Of a DNA stretch of 23,439 nucleotides, positions 16,345 through 22,393 are shown one piece after another (the first letter of the stretch is position 1; every line of letters starts with the position of its first letter). Made by a program: the position numbers and the translations under genes. The stretch covers positions 1 through 23,439 of the forward strand of contig JABZKU010000033.1 of the NCBI GenBank assembly GCA_015257125.1, given 5' to 3'. The notes beneath the pieces are model-generated. The model was not told the DNA's origin. It did not search any database and saw nothing but the letters and a program-made list of their open reading frames with translations. Source of the DNA: Prevotellaceae bacterium (GTDB taxonomy: Bacteria > Bacteroidota > Bacteroidia > Bacteroidales > Bacteroidaceae).

Positions 16345-16620
16345 ATGATTCGCGTCAATTGTTTTTTCCAAGCCAACGAGGAGCAATATGCTGTAGCGTT
16401 GGAAACCGCGCTCGCGCTGGTGGCTGCCAGTCGCACGCACGCCGGTTGTGTTTCTTATGACGTTTTCGAGAGCGGAACGCGTTCCGATGTGTTCATGTTC
16501 TGCGAAACGTGGACTTCGGCCGAGGCGTTGGCTGCCCATGCGGCCACCGATGATTTCAAGCACTTCGTCGGTCGTTTGGAAACGCTCGGTGCGCTCAAAA
16601 TTGAGCAGTTCGAATTCTAA
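16345..16620 (+). CDS. Small ABM-domain protein (putative quinol monooxygenase)
   Basis: 91 residues matching the antibiotic-biosynthesis-monooxygenase (ABM/YgiN-like) ferredoxin-like fold. It starts IRVNCFFQANEEQYAVALET and continues ASRTHAGCVSYDVFESGTRS, VFMFCETWTSAEALAAHAAT and DDFKHFVG. The G-C-x-x-Y-x-V-F core, the E-x-W strand and the AHxxTxxFKxF helix are the family hallmarks. Relatives act as cofactor-free dimeric monooxygenases on quinols or are of unknown role, so the exact reaction cannot be named. The ATG at 16345 lies 14 bp after the porin-like gene. The 199 bases after its stop hold a structured non-coding region. Confidence 0.85.
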   Translation: MIRVNCFFQANEEQYAVALETALALVAASRTHAGCVSYDVFESGTRSDVFMFCETWTSAEALAAHAATDDFKHFVGRLETLGALKIEQFEF

Positions 16621-16650
16621 TCCATCGCGTCACGAGTCGCGCGCAGTGGG

Positions 16651-16738
16651 TCGGTGCCCTGAACTCGGGGAGTTTGTCCGGCGGTGACCGCCGTTTCTCG
16701 AGATGCAGGGTCGCCTGCGGCCGGCCGCGCGGCACCGA
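16651..16738 (+). ncRNA. Predicted multi-branch RNA structure between ABM and rhomboid genes
   Basis: A closing 8-bp stem (TCGGTGCC 16651-16658 with GGCACCGA 16731-16738) encloses three perfect hairpins. They are AACTC-GGG-GAGTT (16662-16674), CGGCGG-TGA-CCGCCG (16679-16693) and GCAGG-GTCG-CCTGC (16705-16718). A pyrimidine-rich tract follows. No known riboswitch class is recognised. The region is GC-rich, so chance pairing is possible, but the nested layout is striking. It could be a leader element, a processed RNA or a terminator region for the ABM operon. Confidence 0.45.
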
Positions 16739-16762
16739 TGACTTTCTCTTTTTCTCATTTCT

Positions 16763-16802
16763 CCCGCGAGTCGCACACAGCTCAATGTGTGTGACTTGCG
16801 GG
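16763..16802 (+). promoter_or_regulatory. 17-bp stem-loop just before the rhomboid start codon
   Basis: 16763-16779 pairs with 16786-16802 over 17 consecutive positions, two of them G-U, around the loop GCTCAA. It ends 17 bases before the ATG at 16820. No T-run follows on either strand, so it is not an ordinary terminator. A role in rhomboid translation or mRNA stability is inferred. Confidence 0.55.
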
Positions 16803-16819
16803 GATATGCATTCTCTTAC

Positions 16820-17854
16820 ATGTCTTCCAACGGATTCCTCAATTCTATTCCGCCCGTAACGCGCAACCTGTTGTTTATCAACATTATTCTCTTCATGGTG
16901 CAGCAACTCGTGGCGCAACGTGGAGGGGACGTGCTGGCCGATCTCTTCGGTTTGCACTTCTTTTTGGCGCCCGATTTTCGTCTGTGGCAGGTGGTGACCT
17001 ATATGTTCTTGCACGGATCGTGGTCGCACGTGCTGCTCAACATGTTCTCGTTGTGGATGTTTGGGCGCATCATTGAGCAGACGATGGGGCAGCGACGTTT
17101 CCTCATCTACTATTTCATTTGTGGCGTCGGCGCTGCGCTTTGTCAGGAATTGTGGCAGTTGGGACAATATTATATTGAGGGACTCAACCGATACACGATG
17201 GTGTCCGACGGTGTGAACACCATCTCGATGAGTACCTACCTCAATTCGTGGGTGACGATCGGGGCGAGCGGGGCTTGCTACGGCGTGCTCTTGGCGTTCG
17301 GCATGACCTTTCCCGAGGAGCGCATCATGCTGCTCTTTCCGCCCATCCCCATGAAGGCGAAGTATTTTGTGGTCGGCTATGCGCTGATTGAAGTCTTTTC
17401 GGCGTTTTACTCGAACGGAAACATCGCCCACTTCGCCCACCTCGGCGGTATGTTCTTCGGATGGCTTTATTTCCGGAGCTGGCGCCGAAAAATCATGGCG
17501 GCGCATCACAGAGGACACTACGATCCCTACACGCGCAACTATTCCGGCGGTTCTTCGTCGGCCGGCGGTGGCGTGATGCAGCGCATACGTCGTGCTTTTC
17601 AGCAGGCAGGAGCAGCCATCGAAGGGGCGATTCGGAGCTTGTTCTCCGGTAAGGCCAAAAATAATACCTCTTCCTTTCACACCTCCTCGACCGGTACGAA
17701 CACGGCCGCGGAAACGGATCAGGAGTACAATCTCCGTCGACGCAAAGAACAAGAGCGCATCGATGAAATCCTCGATAAAGTGCGCCGTTCGGGCTACGCT
17801 TCTCTCACCGAAGAGGAGAAAAAAGATTTGTTCAACAACACGCGCCGTTCCTGA
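16820..17854 (+). CDS. Rhomboid-family intramembrane serine protease
   Basis: 344 residues from the ATG at 16820; an upstream in-frame ATG at 16787 falls inside the leader hairpin. Six-helix rhomboid core: TRNLLFINIILFMVQQL, then WQVVTYMFLHGSWSHVLLNM with the HxxxxH-xxxN pattern. The catalytic serine is in TIGASGACYG (S150) and the catalytic histidine in HFAHLGG (H207). It cleaves membrane proteins within or near their TM segment in the inner membrane. After the core come a Gly/Ser-rich linker and a charged tail, YNLRRRKEQERIDEILDKVR to EEEKKDLFNN, resembling the DUF6576 tail found on Bacteroidetes rhomboids. The next gene starts 5 bp after its stop, a tight pair. The substrate is unknown. 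Confidence 0.92.
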   Translation: MSSNGFLNSIPPVTRNLLFINIILFMVQQLVAQRGGDVLADLFGLHFFLAPDFRLWQVVTYMFLHGSWSHVLLNMFSLWMFGRIIEQTMGQRRFLIYYFICGVGAALCQELWQLGQYYIEGLNRYTMVSDGVNTISMSTYLNSWVTIGASGACYGVLLAFGMTFPEERIMLLFPPIPMKAKYFVVGYALIEVFSAFYSNGNIAHFAHLGGMFFGWLYFRSWRRKIMAAHHRGHYDPYTRNYSGGSSSAGGGVMQRIRRAFQQAGAAIEGAIRSLFSGKAKNNTSSFHTSSTGTNTAAETDQEYNLRRRKEQERIDEILDKVRRSGYASLTEEEKKDLFNNTRRS

Positions 17855-17859
17855 TACTT

Positions 17860-18990
17860 ATGTCCTTCTTGCGTCGTCTTTTCCACTACTTTCGAACCCC
17901 TGAAAGCGGAGCGTGGGCACGTTTTGTTTCCACGTTTCTCTCCGGTGCGTCGTGGTTTACGGTCGTCGCTTTTTGGTTGTGCGCGCTGACACCTTACATC
18001 GATCCCCGACATTTCGGAGCAGCGGCCGCTTATGCGTTGCTTTTCCCCTTGTTGCTCGGCAGTGTGCTGGCGATGGGTGTGCTTTGTCTCGTTTTTGCCC
18101 CGCGCCGCGTGTGGATTCCGCTCTTCGGACTGCTCGTCGCTTCAGGCAGCATTCGCACTTACGCGCCGATCAACCTGCTCGGTTCGCCTTCTACGGGAGT
18201 GGCCGAAGGAGAAATTCGTGTCATGACCTACAACACCCGTGCTTTCGGACTGACCGACAGCGGACGTGCAGAAATGACGCGCTATATGATTGCTTCCGGC
18301 GCGCAAATCATTGCTTTTCAAGAGGGCATGGGCTCGCTCGAGCACAACAAACAGCTGGTGGCGCGGTTGAAGCACACGCAAATTCCCCACTATAAATGCT
18401 ACAACGCCGGGAGTGAAAGTCTTGGCGTCATCTCTACTTATCGCGTCACCGACGCGCAACTCATTTCTCGTTCAGGCGGCAACATTATTGTGGCCTTTTG
18501 GTTGAAAGTGCCCGACGAAAAACCGTGGATCGTGGTGAATTGCCACCTTCGTTCCAACGCGTTGACCTTTGACGAGCGCGGAAAGTTCAGTCAATGGACG
18601 AAAACCGGCGAAAATCCCGATTCCGGTGCGTGGAAACGTCGACTTTACGACAAAATCACCCTCGCCGCCGCCGCTCGTGCCGAAATGGTCGACACCTTGT
18701 CGCGCTTTGTCAAAGAACATCGCGACCAAGTCAAATTCATCTGCGGCGATTTCAACGACACCCCCATCTCGTCCGCCCGTCATCGCCTTGTCGATCTCGG
18801 ATTCAACGACGCGTTTCGTGCCGCCGGCAATGGCATTTCGCGCACCTTCAACCGCGATGCCATGTACGTGCGCATCGATCATCTGCTCGCCGACCCCCAG
18901 TTTGAAGCCGTCGAAGCGCATGTCGATAACAAGGTCTACCTTTCCGACCATTATCCCGTCATCGCCACCTTTCGGCGCGCCCGCCGTTAG
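17860..18990 (+). CDS. Membrane-anchored endonuclease/exonuclease/phosphatase-family protein
   Basis: 376 residues. About three N-terminal TM helices (residues ~25-98: FLSGASWFTVVAFWL, YALLFPLLLGSVLAMGVL, WIPLFGLLVASG) anchor a C-terminal metal-dependent EEP domain. Catalytic landmarks are MTYNTR (N125), AFQEG (E155), NCHL (H229), CGDFNDTP (D297, N299), RIDHLLAD (D340) and LSDHYPV (D363, H364). All key residues are present, so it is probably an active phosphodiesterase or nuclease. In this family the substrate can be DNA, RNA, phosphoinositide-like lipid or other phosphoesters, and it cannot be told here. The domain should face the periplasm or cytoplasm depending on helix number. It begins 5 bp after the rhomboid gene and is surely co-expressed with it; argS follows after 45 bp. 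Confidence 0.9.
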   Translation: MSFLRRLFHYFRTPESGAWARFVSTFLSGASWFTVVAFWLCALTPYIDPRHFGAAAAYALLFPLLLGSVLAMGVLCLVFAPRRVWIPLFGLLVASGSIRTYAPINLLGSPSTGVAEGEIRVMTYNTRAFGLTDSGRAEMTRYMIASGAQIIAFQEGMGSLEHNKQLVARLKHTQIPHYKCYNAGSESLGVISTYRVTDAQLISRSGGNIIVAFWLKVPDEKPWIVVNCHLRSNALTFDERGKFSQWTKTGENPDSGAWKRRLYDKITLAAAARAEMVDTLSRFVKEHRDQVKFICGDFNDTPISSARHRLVDLGFNDAFRAAGNGISRTFNRDAMYVRIDHLLADPQFEAVEAHVDNKVYLSDHYPVIATFRRARR

Positions 18991-19035
18991 GCTGCTCTTC
19001 TCTTCGCATATATAAAACTCACTGTCCAACATACA

Positions 19036-20850
19036 ATGAACATCGAACAATTGCTCACCGACGCCGTCGTCAAGGCCGTCAAGGCCTGCTACGGCGCCGA
19101 CATCACCCCCGAACAGGTGCAAATTCAGAAAACGCGCCCCGACTTCGAGGGACACCTCACCGTGGTCACCTTCCCCTTCCTGCGCATCTCCAAGCGAAAG
19201 CCCGAAGACACCGGAGAAGACCTCGCATTGTGGTTGGTCGAAAACACCGACCTCGTCTCGACGTTCAACATCGTCAAGGGCTTCCTCAATCTCACCATCG
19301 CGCCCAAAAAGTGGATCGAGCTTCTCGAGAACATCGACGCCGATCAGCGTTACGGCCTCGCCACGCCCGGTGAAGAGAGCCCCCTCACCATGGTCGAATA
19401 CTCCTCGCCCAACACCAACAAGCCCCTCCACCTCGGCCACGTTCGCAATAACCTGCTCGGATGGGCGGTGTCCAAGATTGCAGAAGCCAACGGCAGCCGT
19501 GTCGTGAAGACGAATATCGTCAACGACCGCGGTATCCACATCTGCAAATCCATGCTCGCCTGGCAGAAATACGGCAACGGCGACACGCCCGAGTCCACCG
19601 GTAAGAAAGGCGACCACCTCGTCGGCGACTACTATGTGGCTTTCGATCAGCACTACCGCGCCGAAGTGGCCGAACTCAAAGCCCGTCTCGAAGCCGAAGG
19701 CGTAGCGCCCGAAGAAGCTGAAACTCGCGCCAAGAACGAAGCGCCGCTCATGGTCGAAGCCCGCGAAATGCTCCGCAAGTGGGAGCAGGGCGACGAAGAA
19801 GTGCGCGGTCTCTGGCGTAAAATGAACGAGTGGGTTTATGCCGGTTTCGACGAAACCTACAAGGCACTCGGCGTTTCGTTCGACAAGATCTACTACGAAT
19901 CGGAAACCTACCTCGAAGGCAAGGAAAAGGTAGAGGAAGGACTCGAAAAAGGTCTCTTCTATCGCCGCGAAGACGGCTCCGTTTGGGCTGATCTCACCCA
20001 AGACGGACTCGATGAGAAGCTCCTCCTCCGTTCGGACGGTACTTCGGTCTACATGACCCAAGACATCGGCACCGCCAAACTCCGTTTCCGCGACTATCCC
20101 ATCGACAAAATGGTCTATGTGGTCGGCAACGAGCAGAACTACCACTTCCAAGTGCTCTCGCTCCTGCTCGATCGTCTCGGTTTCGAGTGGGGAAAGAGCC
20201 TCGTGCACTTCTCCTACGGCATGGTCGAACTCCCCAACGGTAAGATGAAGAGCCGTGAGGGTACGGTGGTCGACGCCGACGATCTCATCGAAGGCATGAT
20301 CGAACAGGCACGCCGCACCATGGACGAAGCCGGCAAGAACGGCGATATGTCCGAAGCCGAAAAACAAGAGGTGGCTCGCATCGTCGGTCTCGGCGCACTC
20401 AAGTACTTCTTGCTCAAAGTCGATGCCCGCAAGAACATGGTCTTCAATCCCGAAGAGTCCATCGACTTCAACGGCAACACCGGCCCCTTCATCCAGTACA
20501 CCTACGCCCGCATCCGCTCCATTCTCCGCAAGGCGCAGGAAGCCGGCCTCGAAATGACGGCTGTCGATCCCGCCACCGAGATTTCGGTCAAGGAGGAAGA
20601 AATCATTCAGCGTATCGCCGACTTCACCGCCGTCGTTCGCGCCGCCGGTCAGGACTATTCTCCCTCGGCCATTGCCAACTATTGCTACGAACTCGTCAAG
20701 GACTACAACCAATTCTACCACGAGTTCCAAATCCTTCGCGAGGAAGACGCCGCCAAGCGCAATTTCCGTCTCGTCCTCTCGCGCAACGTCGCCAAAGTGG
20801 TGCGTCTCGGCATGGAACTCCTCGGCATCGAAATGCCCGAGCGCATGTAA
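19036..20850 (+). CDS. argS: Arginyl-tRNA synthetase
   Basis: Class I aminoacyl-tRNA synthetase, 604 residues, close to the usual ArgRS length. It has the N-terminal Add-1 domain (to about residue 100), then YSSPNTNKPLHLGHVRNN with the HIGH-type motif HLGH at 132-135. The KMSKS-type motif is KMKSR at 403-407. The C-terminal helical anticodon-binding domain (FIQYTYARIRSILRKA onward) closes with LGMELLGIEMPERM. It attaches arginine to tRNA-Arg, needing bound tRNA for activation. The start at 19036 (MNIEQLLTDAV) fits the family. It is the last gene of the rhomboid-EEP-argS run and is followed by a strong terminator. A 752-residue frame on the opposite strand is a shadow caused by codon bias. Confidence 0.97.
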   Translation: MNIEQLLTDAVVKAVKACYGADITPEQVQIQKTRPDFEGHLTVVTFPFLRISKRKPEDTGEDLALWLVENTDLVSTFNIVKGFLNLTIAPKKWIELLENIDADQRYGLATPGEESPLTMVEYSSPNTNKPLHLGHVRNNLLGWAVSKIAEANGSRVVKTNIVNDRGIHICKSMLAWQKYGNGDTPESTGKKGDHLVGDYYVAFDQHYRAEVAELKARLEAEGVAPEEAETRAKNEAPLMVEAREMLRKWEQGDEEVRGLWRKMNEWVYAGFDETYKALGVSFDKIYYESETYLEGKEKVEEGLEKGLFYRREDGSVWADLTQDGLDEKLLLRSDGTSVYMTQDIGTAKLRFRDYPIDKMVYVVGNEQNYHFQVLSLLLDRLGFEWGKSLVHFSYGMVELPNGKMKSREGTVVDADDLIEGMIEQARRTMDEAGKNGDMSEAEKQEVARIVGLGALKYFLLKVDARKNMVFNPEESIDFNGNTGPFIQYTYARIRSILRKAQEAGLEMTAVDPATEISVKEEEIIQRIADFTAVVRAAGQDYSPSAIANYCYELVKDYNQFYHEFQILREEDAAKRNFRLVLSRNVAKVVRLGMELLGIEMPERM

Positions 20851-20888
20851 ACCGACGAGTGGCCTGCATCGCTACTGCGAACCACGCC

Positions 20889-20936
20889 CAAGGGCGATTT
20901 TGTCGGACACCCGTTCCGGCAAAATCGCCCTTTTTC
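20889..20936 (+). terminator. Intrinsic terminator after argS
   Basis: A 13-bp stem (AAGGGCGATTTTG at 20890-20902 with the complementary CAAAATCGCCCTT at 20920-20932) is followed by TTTCTTTC. A GGCGATTTTG-type stem with a T-run is an unambiguous intrinsic terminator. Confidence 0.88.
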
Positions 20937-20996
20937 TTTCGCGCTCCGCCCTCCTTCGGCGCAGCGTTCCTCATCTCTCTGTTCTTTCTCCTGTCC

Positions 20997-21695
20997 ATGA
21001 GTAGCAAGAAACCCAAGTTCTACGTCGTTTGGAGCGGCCGCGTCCCCGGAGTCTACACCTCTTGGGACGAGTGTCGCGAACAAGTCGAGGGTTTTCCCGG
21101 TGCGCGTTACAAAGCCTTCGCCTCCCGCGACGAAGCGGAGTATGCTGCGGCCGATGACCCCGAGGAGCACATCCCTCCCCATCGTTCCGCCGACCCCGCC
21201 GCACGTTCCGAAGCCGCTGCCTCACAAGCGTCCACCCCCGTGGCGCCCGGCGTGCGCCCCGTTCGCATGCCCTCGCCCGAGGTGTTGGCCAAAGTGGGCT
21301 TCCAAACGCTCTGTGTCGACGCCGCCTGCTCCGGCAATCCCGGTGCGATGGAATACCGCGGCGTCTTTCTCGCCGAGGGGCGCGAGATCTTCCATTTTGG
21401 CCCCGTCCACGGCACGAACAACATCGGCGAATTTCTCGCCATCGTCCATGCCCTTGCCCTCCTCGACAAGCAGGGGACGAAAATGCCCATTTATTCCGAT
21501 TCTGCCACCGCCATTTCGTGGGTGCGCCGCAAACAGTGTCGCACACAGTTGGCGCGCACTCCGCGCACCGAAAAGCTCTACGAAATGATCGCCCGCGCCG
21601 AAGCCTGGCTCAAGGCACATCGCGTCACCAATCCCATCTTGAAATGGGAAACCGACCAATGGGGCGAAATTCCCGCCGATTTCGGTCGAAAATAG
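20997..21695 (+). CDS. Ribonuclease HI with N-terminal viroplasmin-like (hybrid-binding) domain
   Basis: 232 residues. The N-terminal ~50 residues (KFYVVWSGRVPGVYTSWDEC to ARYKAFASRDEAEYA) form the viroplasmin/RNase H1 hybrid-binding domain, which binds RNA-DNA duplexes. A Pro/Ala-rich linker leads to the catalytic domain. The active-site carboxylates are D108 (CVDAACSGNPG), E145 (NNIGEFLA), D168 (IYSDSATAISWV) and D220 (WETDQWGEIP). It cuts RNA in RNA-DNA hybrids (R-loops, primer remnants). The start at 20997 (MSSKKPKFYV) follows the argS terminator and a C/T-rich gap with no obvious promoter; the open frame further upstream overlaps argS and is not coding. Repeat copy C begins within 5 bases of its TAG. 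Confidence 0.92.
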   Translation: MSSKKPKFYVVWSGRVPGVYTSWDECREQVEGFPGARYKAFASRDEAEYAAADDPEEHIPPHRSADPAARSEAAASQASTPVAPGVRPVRMPSPEVLAKVGFQTLCVDAACSGNPGAMEYRGVFLAEGREIFHFGPVHGTNNIGEFLAIVHALALLDKQGTKMPIYSDSATAISWVRRKQCRTQLARTPRTEKLYEMIARAEAWLKAHRVTNPILKWETDQWGEIPADFGRK

Positions 21696-21699
21696 CCCT

Positions 21700-22018
21700 C
21701 GCGCGCGTGCGCGCGCATCAGCGAGTTTTCGATTTTTGCCTTCACCTCTTCACCTTTTTCCCTCAACTCCTTGATACCCTGCACGATATGGGTGAAGGCT
21801 TCACCCTCGCAGCCTTCACCCCTTTTTGTGATTTTCCCCTTCACCCTTGCCTTCACCGCAACGATTTGTGAATCAGTAGATTAGGCCGCATGGATAGGTG
21901 AAGGCAAAAAGGTGAAGCCTTCACGTGTAACTACTTGTTGCATAGTAGTTTATCGGTGAATGGGCAGCAAGGTGAAGGCAAAAAACGAAAACTTGCTGAT
22001 GCGCGTACGCGCGCGCGA
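21700..22018. repeat. Palindromic TTCACC/GGTGAA intergenic repeat, copy C
   Basis: About 319 bp and the best-preserved copy. The left end is CGCGCGCGTGCGCGCGC, then ATCAGCGAGTTTTCG, ATTTTTGCC and two TTCACC. The right end, AAAAAACGAAAACTTGCTGAT then GCGCGTACGCGCGCGCG, is its reverse complement with few changes, giving terminal inverted repeats of about 50 bases. TTCACC is at 21741, 21749, 21800, 21815, 21840 and 21852. GGTGAA is at 21791, 21897, 21911, 21955 and 21971. The two arms share inner words GGTGAAGGCTTCACC and GGTGAAGCCTTCAC. It begins 5 bases after the RNase H stop and so forms its 3' region. Confidence 0.9.
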
Positions 22019-22319
22019 GGGAGATTGCCTTCACCTCATTCCTTCCTTCCCCCTCCCTTCGTCTTTGCCGAAAAAGCGCGCTGCTTTTCGAGAATAGTTG
22101 TGGAGTATTTTCGAAAGATAGCCGTCTTTGGGTGAGAAGATGCTTATTGTTATCGGCTTAAGGCTTTTGATGCCAATCCCCCAATGAGATTTCCGCAGGG
22201 CGAAGAAGAATCCCTCGGCAAATCGGGCTTCGCACACGTGGTGAAGCCCGATTTTGCGTTGGTAGGTGTGGCATTTTTTGCATGAGTTGTAGTCTGTGAA
22301 TAGAAAACCGTGAAATAAT
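22019..22319. other. Non-coding stretch with terminator-like hairpin
   Basis: No convincing gene; short frames exist on both strands but start and family signals are lacking. A perfect 12-bp stem (AAATCGGGCTTC 22220-22231, GAAGCCCGATTT 22243-22254) has T bases at its 3' side. It looks like a terminator for an unseen short RNA or for read-through from RNase H and copy C. A stem AGGG/CCCT lies just before it near 22197-22214. Confidence 0.5.
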
Positions 22320-22350
22320 TTTGTTTTTTAGTGTGCGTGTTGTATTTTTG
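22320..22350 (+). promoter_or_regulatory. Full Bacteroidetes promoter of the BspA-like gene
   Basis: TTTG at 22320-22323 (-33), 19-base spacer, TATTTTTG at 22343-22350 (-7). This exactly fits the TTTG-N19-TAnnTTTG pattern. It is followed by a ~36-base A/T-rich leader before the ATG at 22394. Confidence 0.8.
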
Positions 22351-22393
22351 CGGTGTTGTCAGTGAATATTATCAACCACAAATAAAATATAAG

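Noticed and set aside
17928..17945. Possible parS (TGTTTCCACGTTTC)
   Set aside because: Only one half fits and the other arm is wrong; it lies within the EEP coding sequence.
18472..20730. 752-codon open frame on the minus strand
   Set aside because: It lies wholly opposite argS and the EEP gene, both certain by motifs. Its product is biased in composition (many His, Glu, Phe, Val) and shows no family motif; it is a codon-bias shadow.
20682..20996. Upstream extension of the RNase H frame into argS
   Set aside because: The extension overlaps argS and its terminator; the viroplasmin-like domain begins right at the ATG at 20997.
21730..22035. CRISPR array suggested by recurring TTCACC/GGTGAA
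   Set aside because: Words are 6 bases, unevenly spaced and inverted between halves; there are no 25-40 base direct repeats with spacers and no cas genes.
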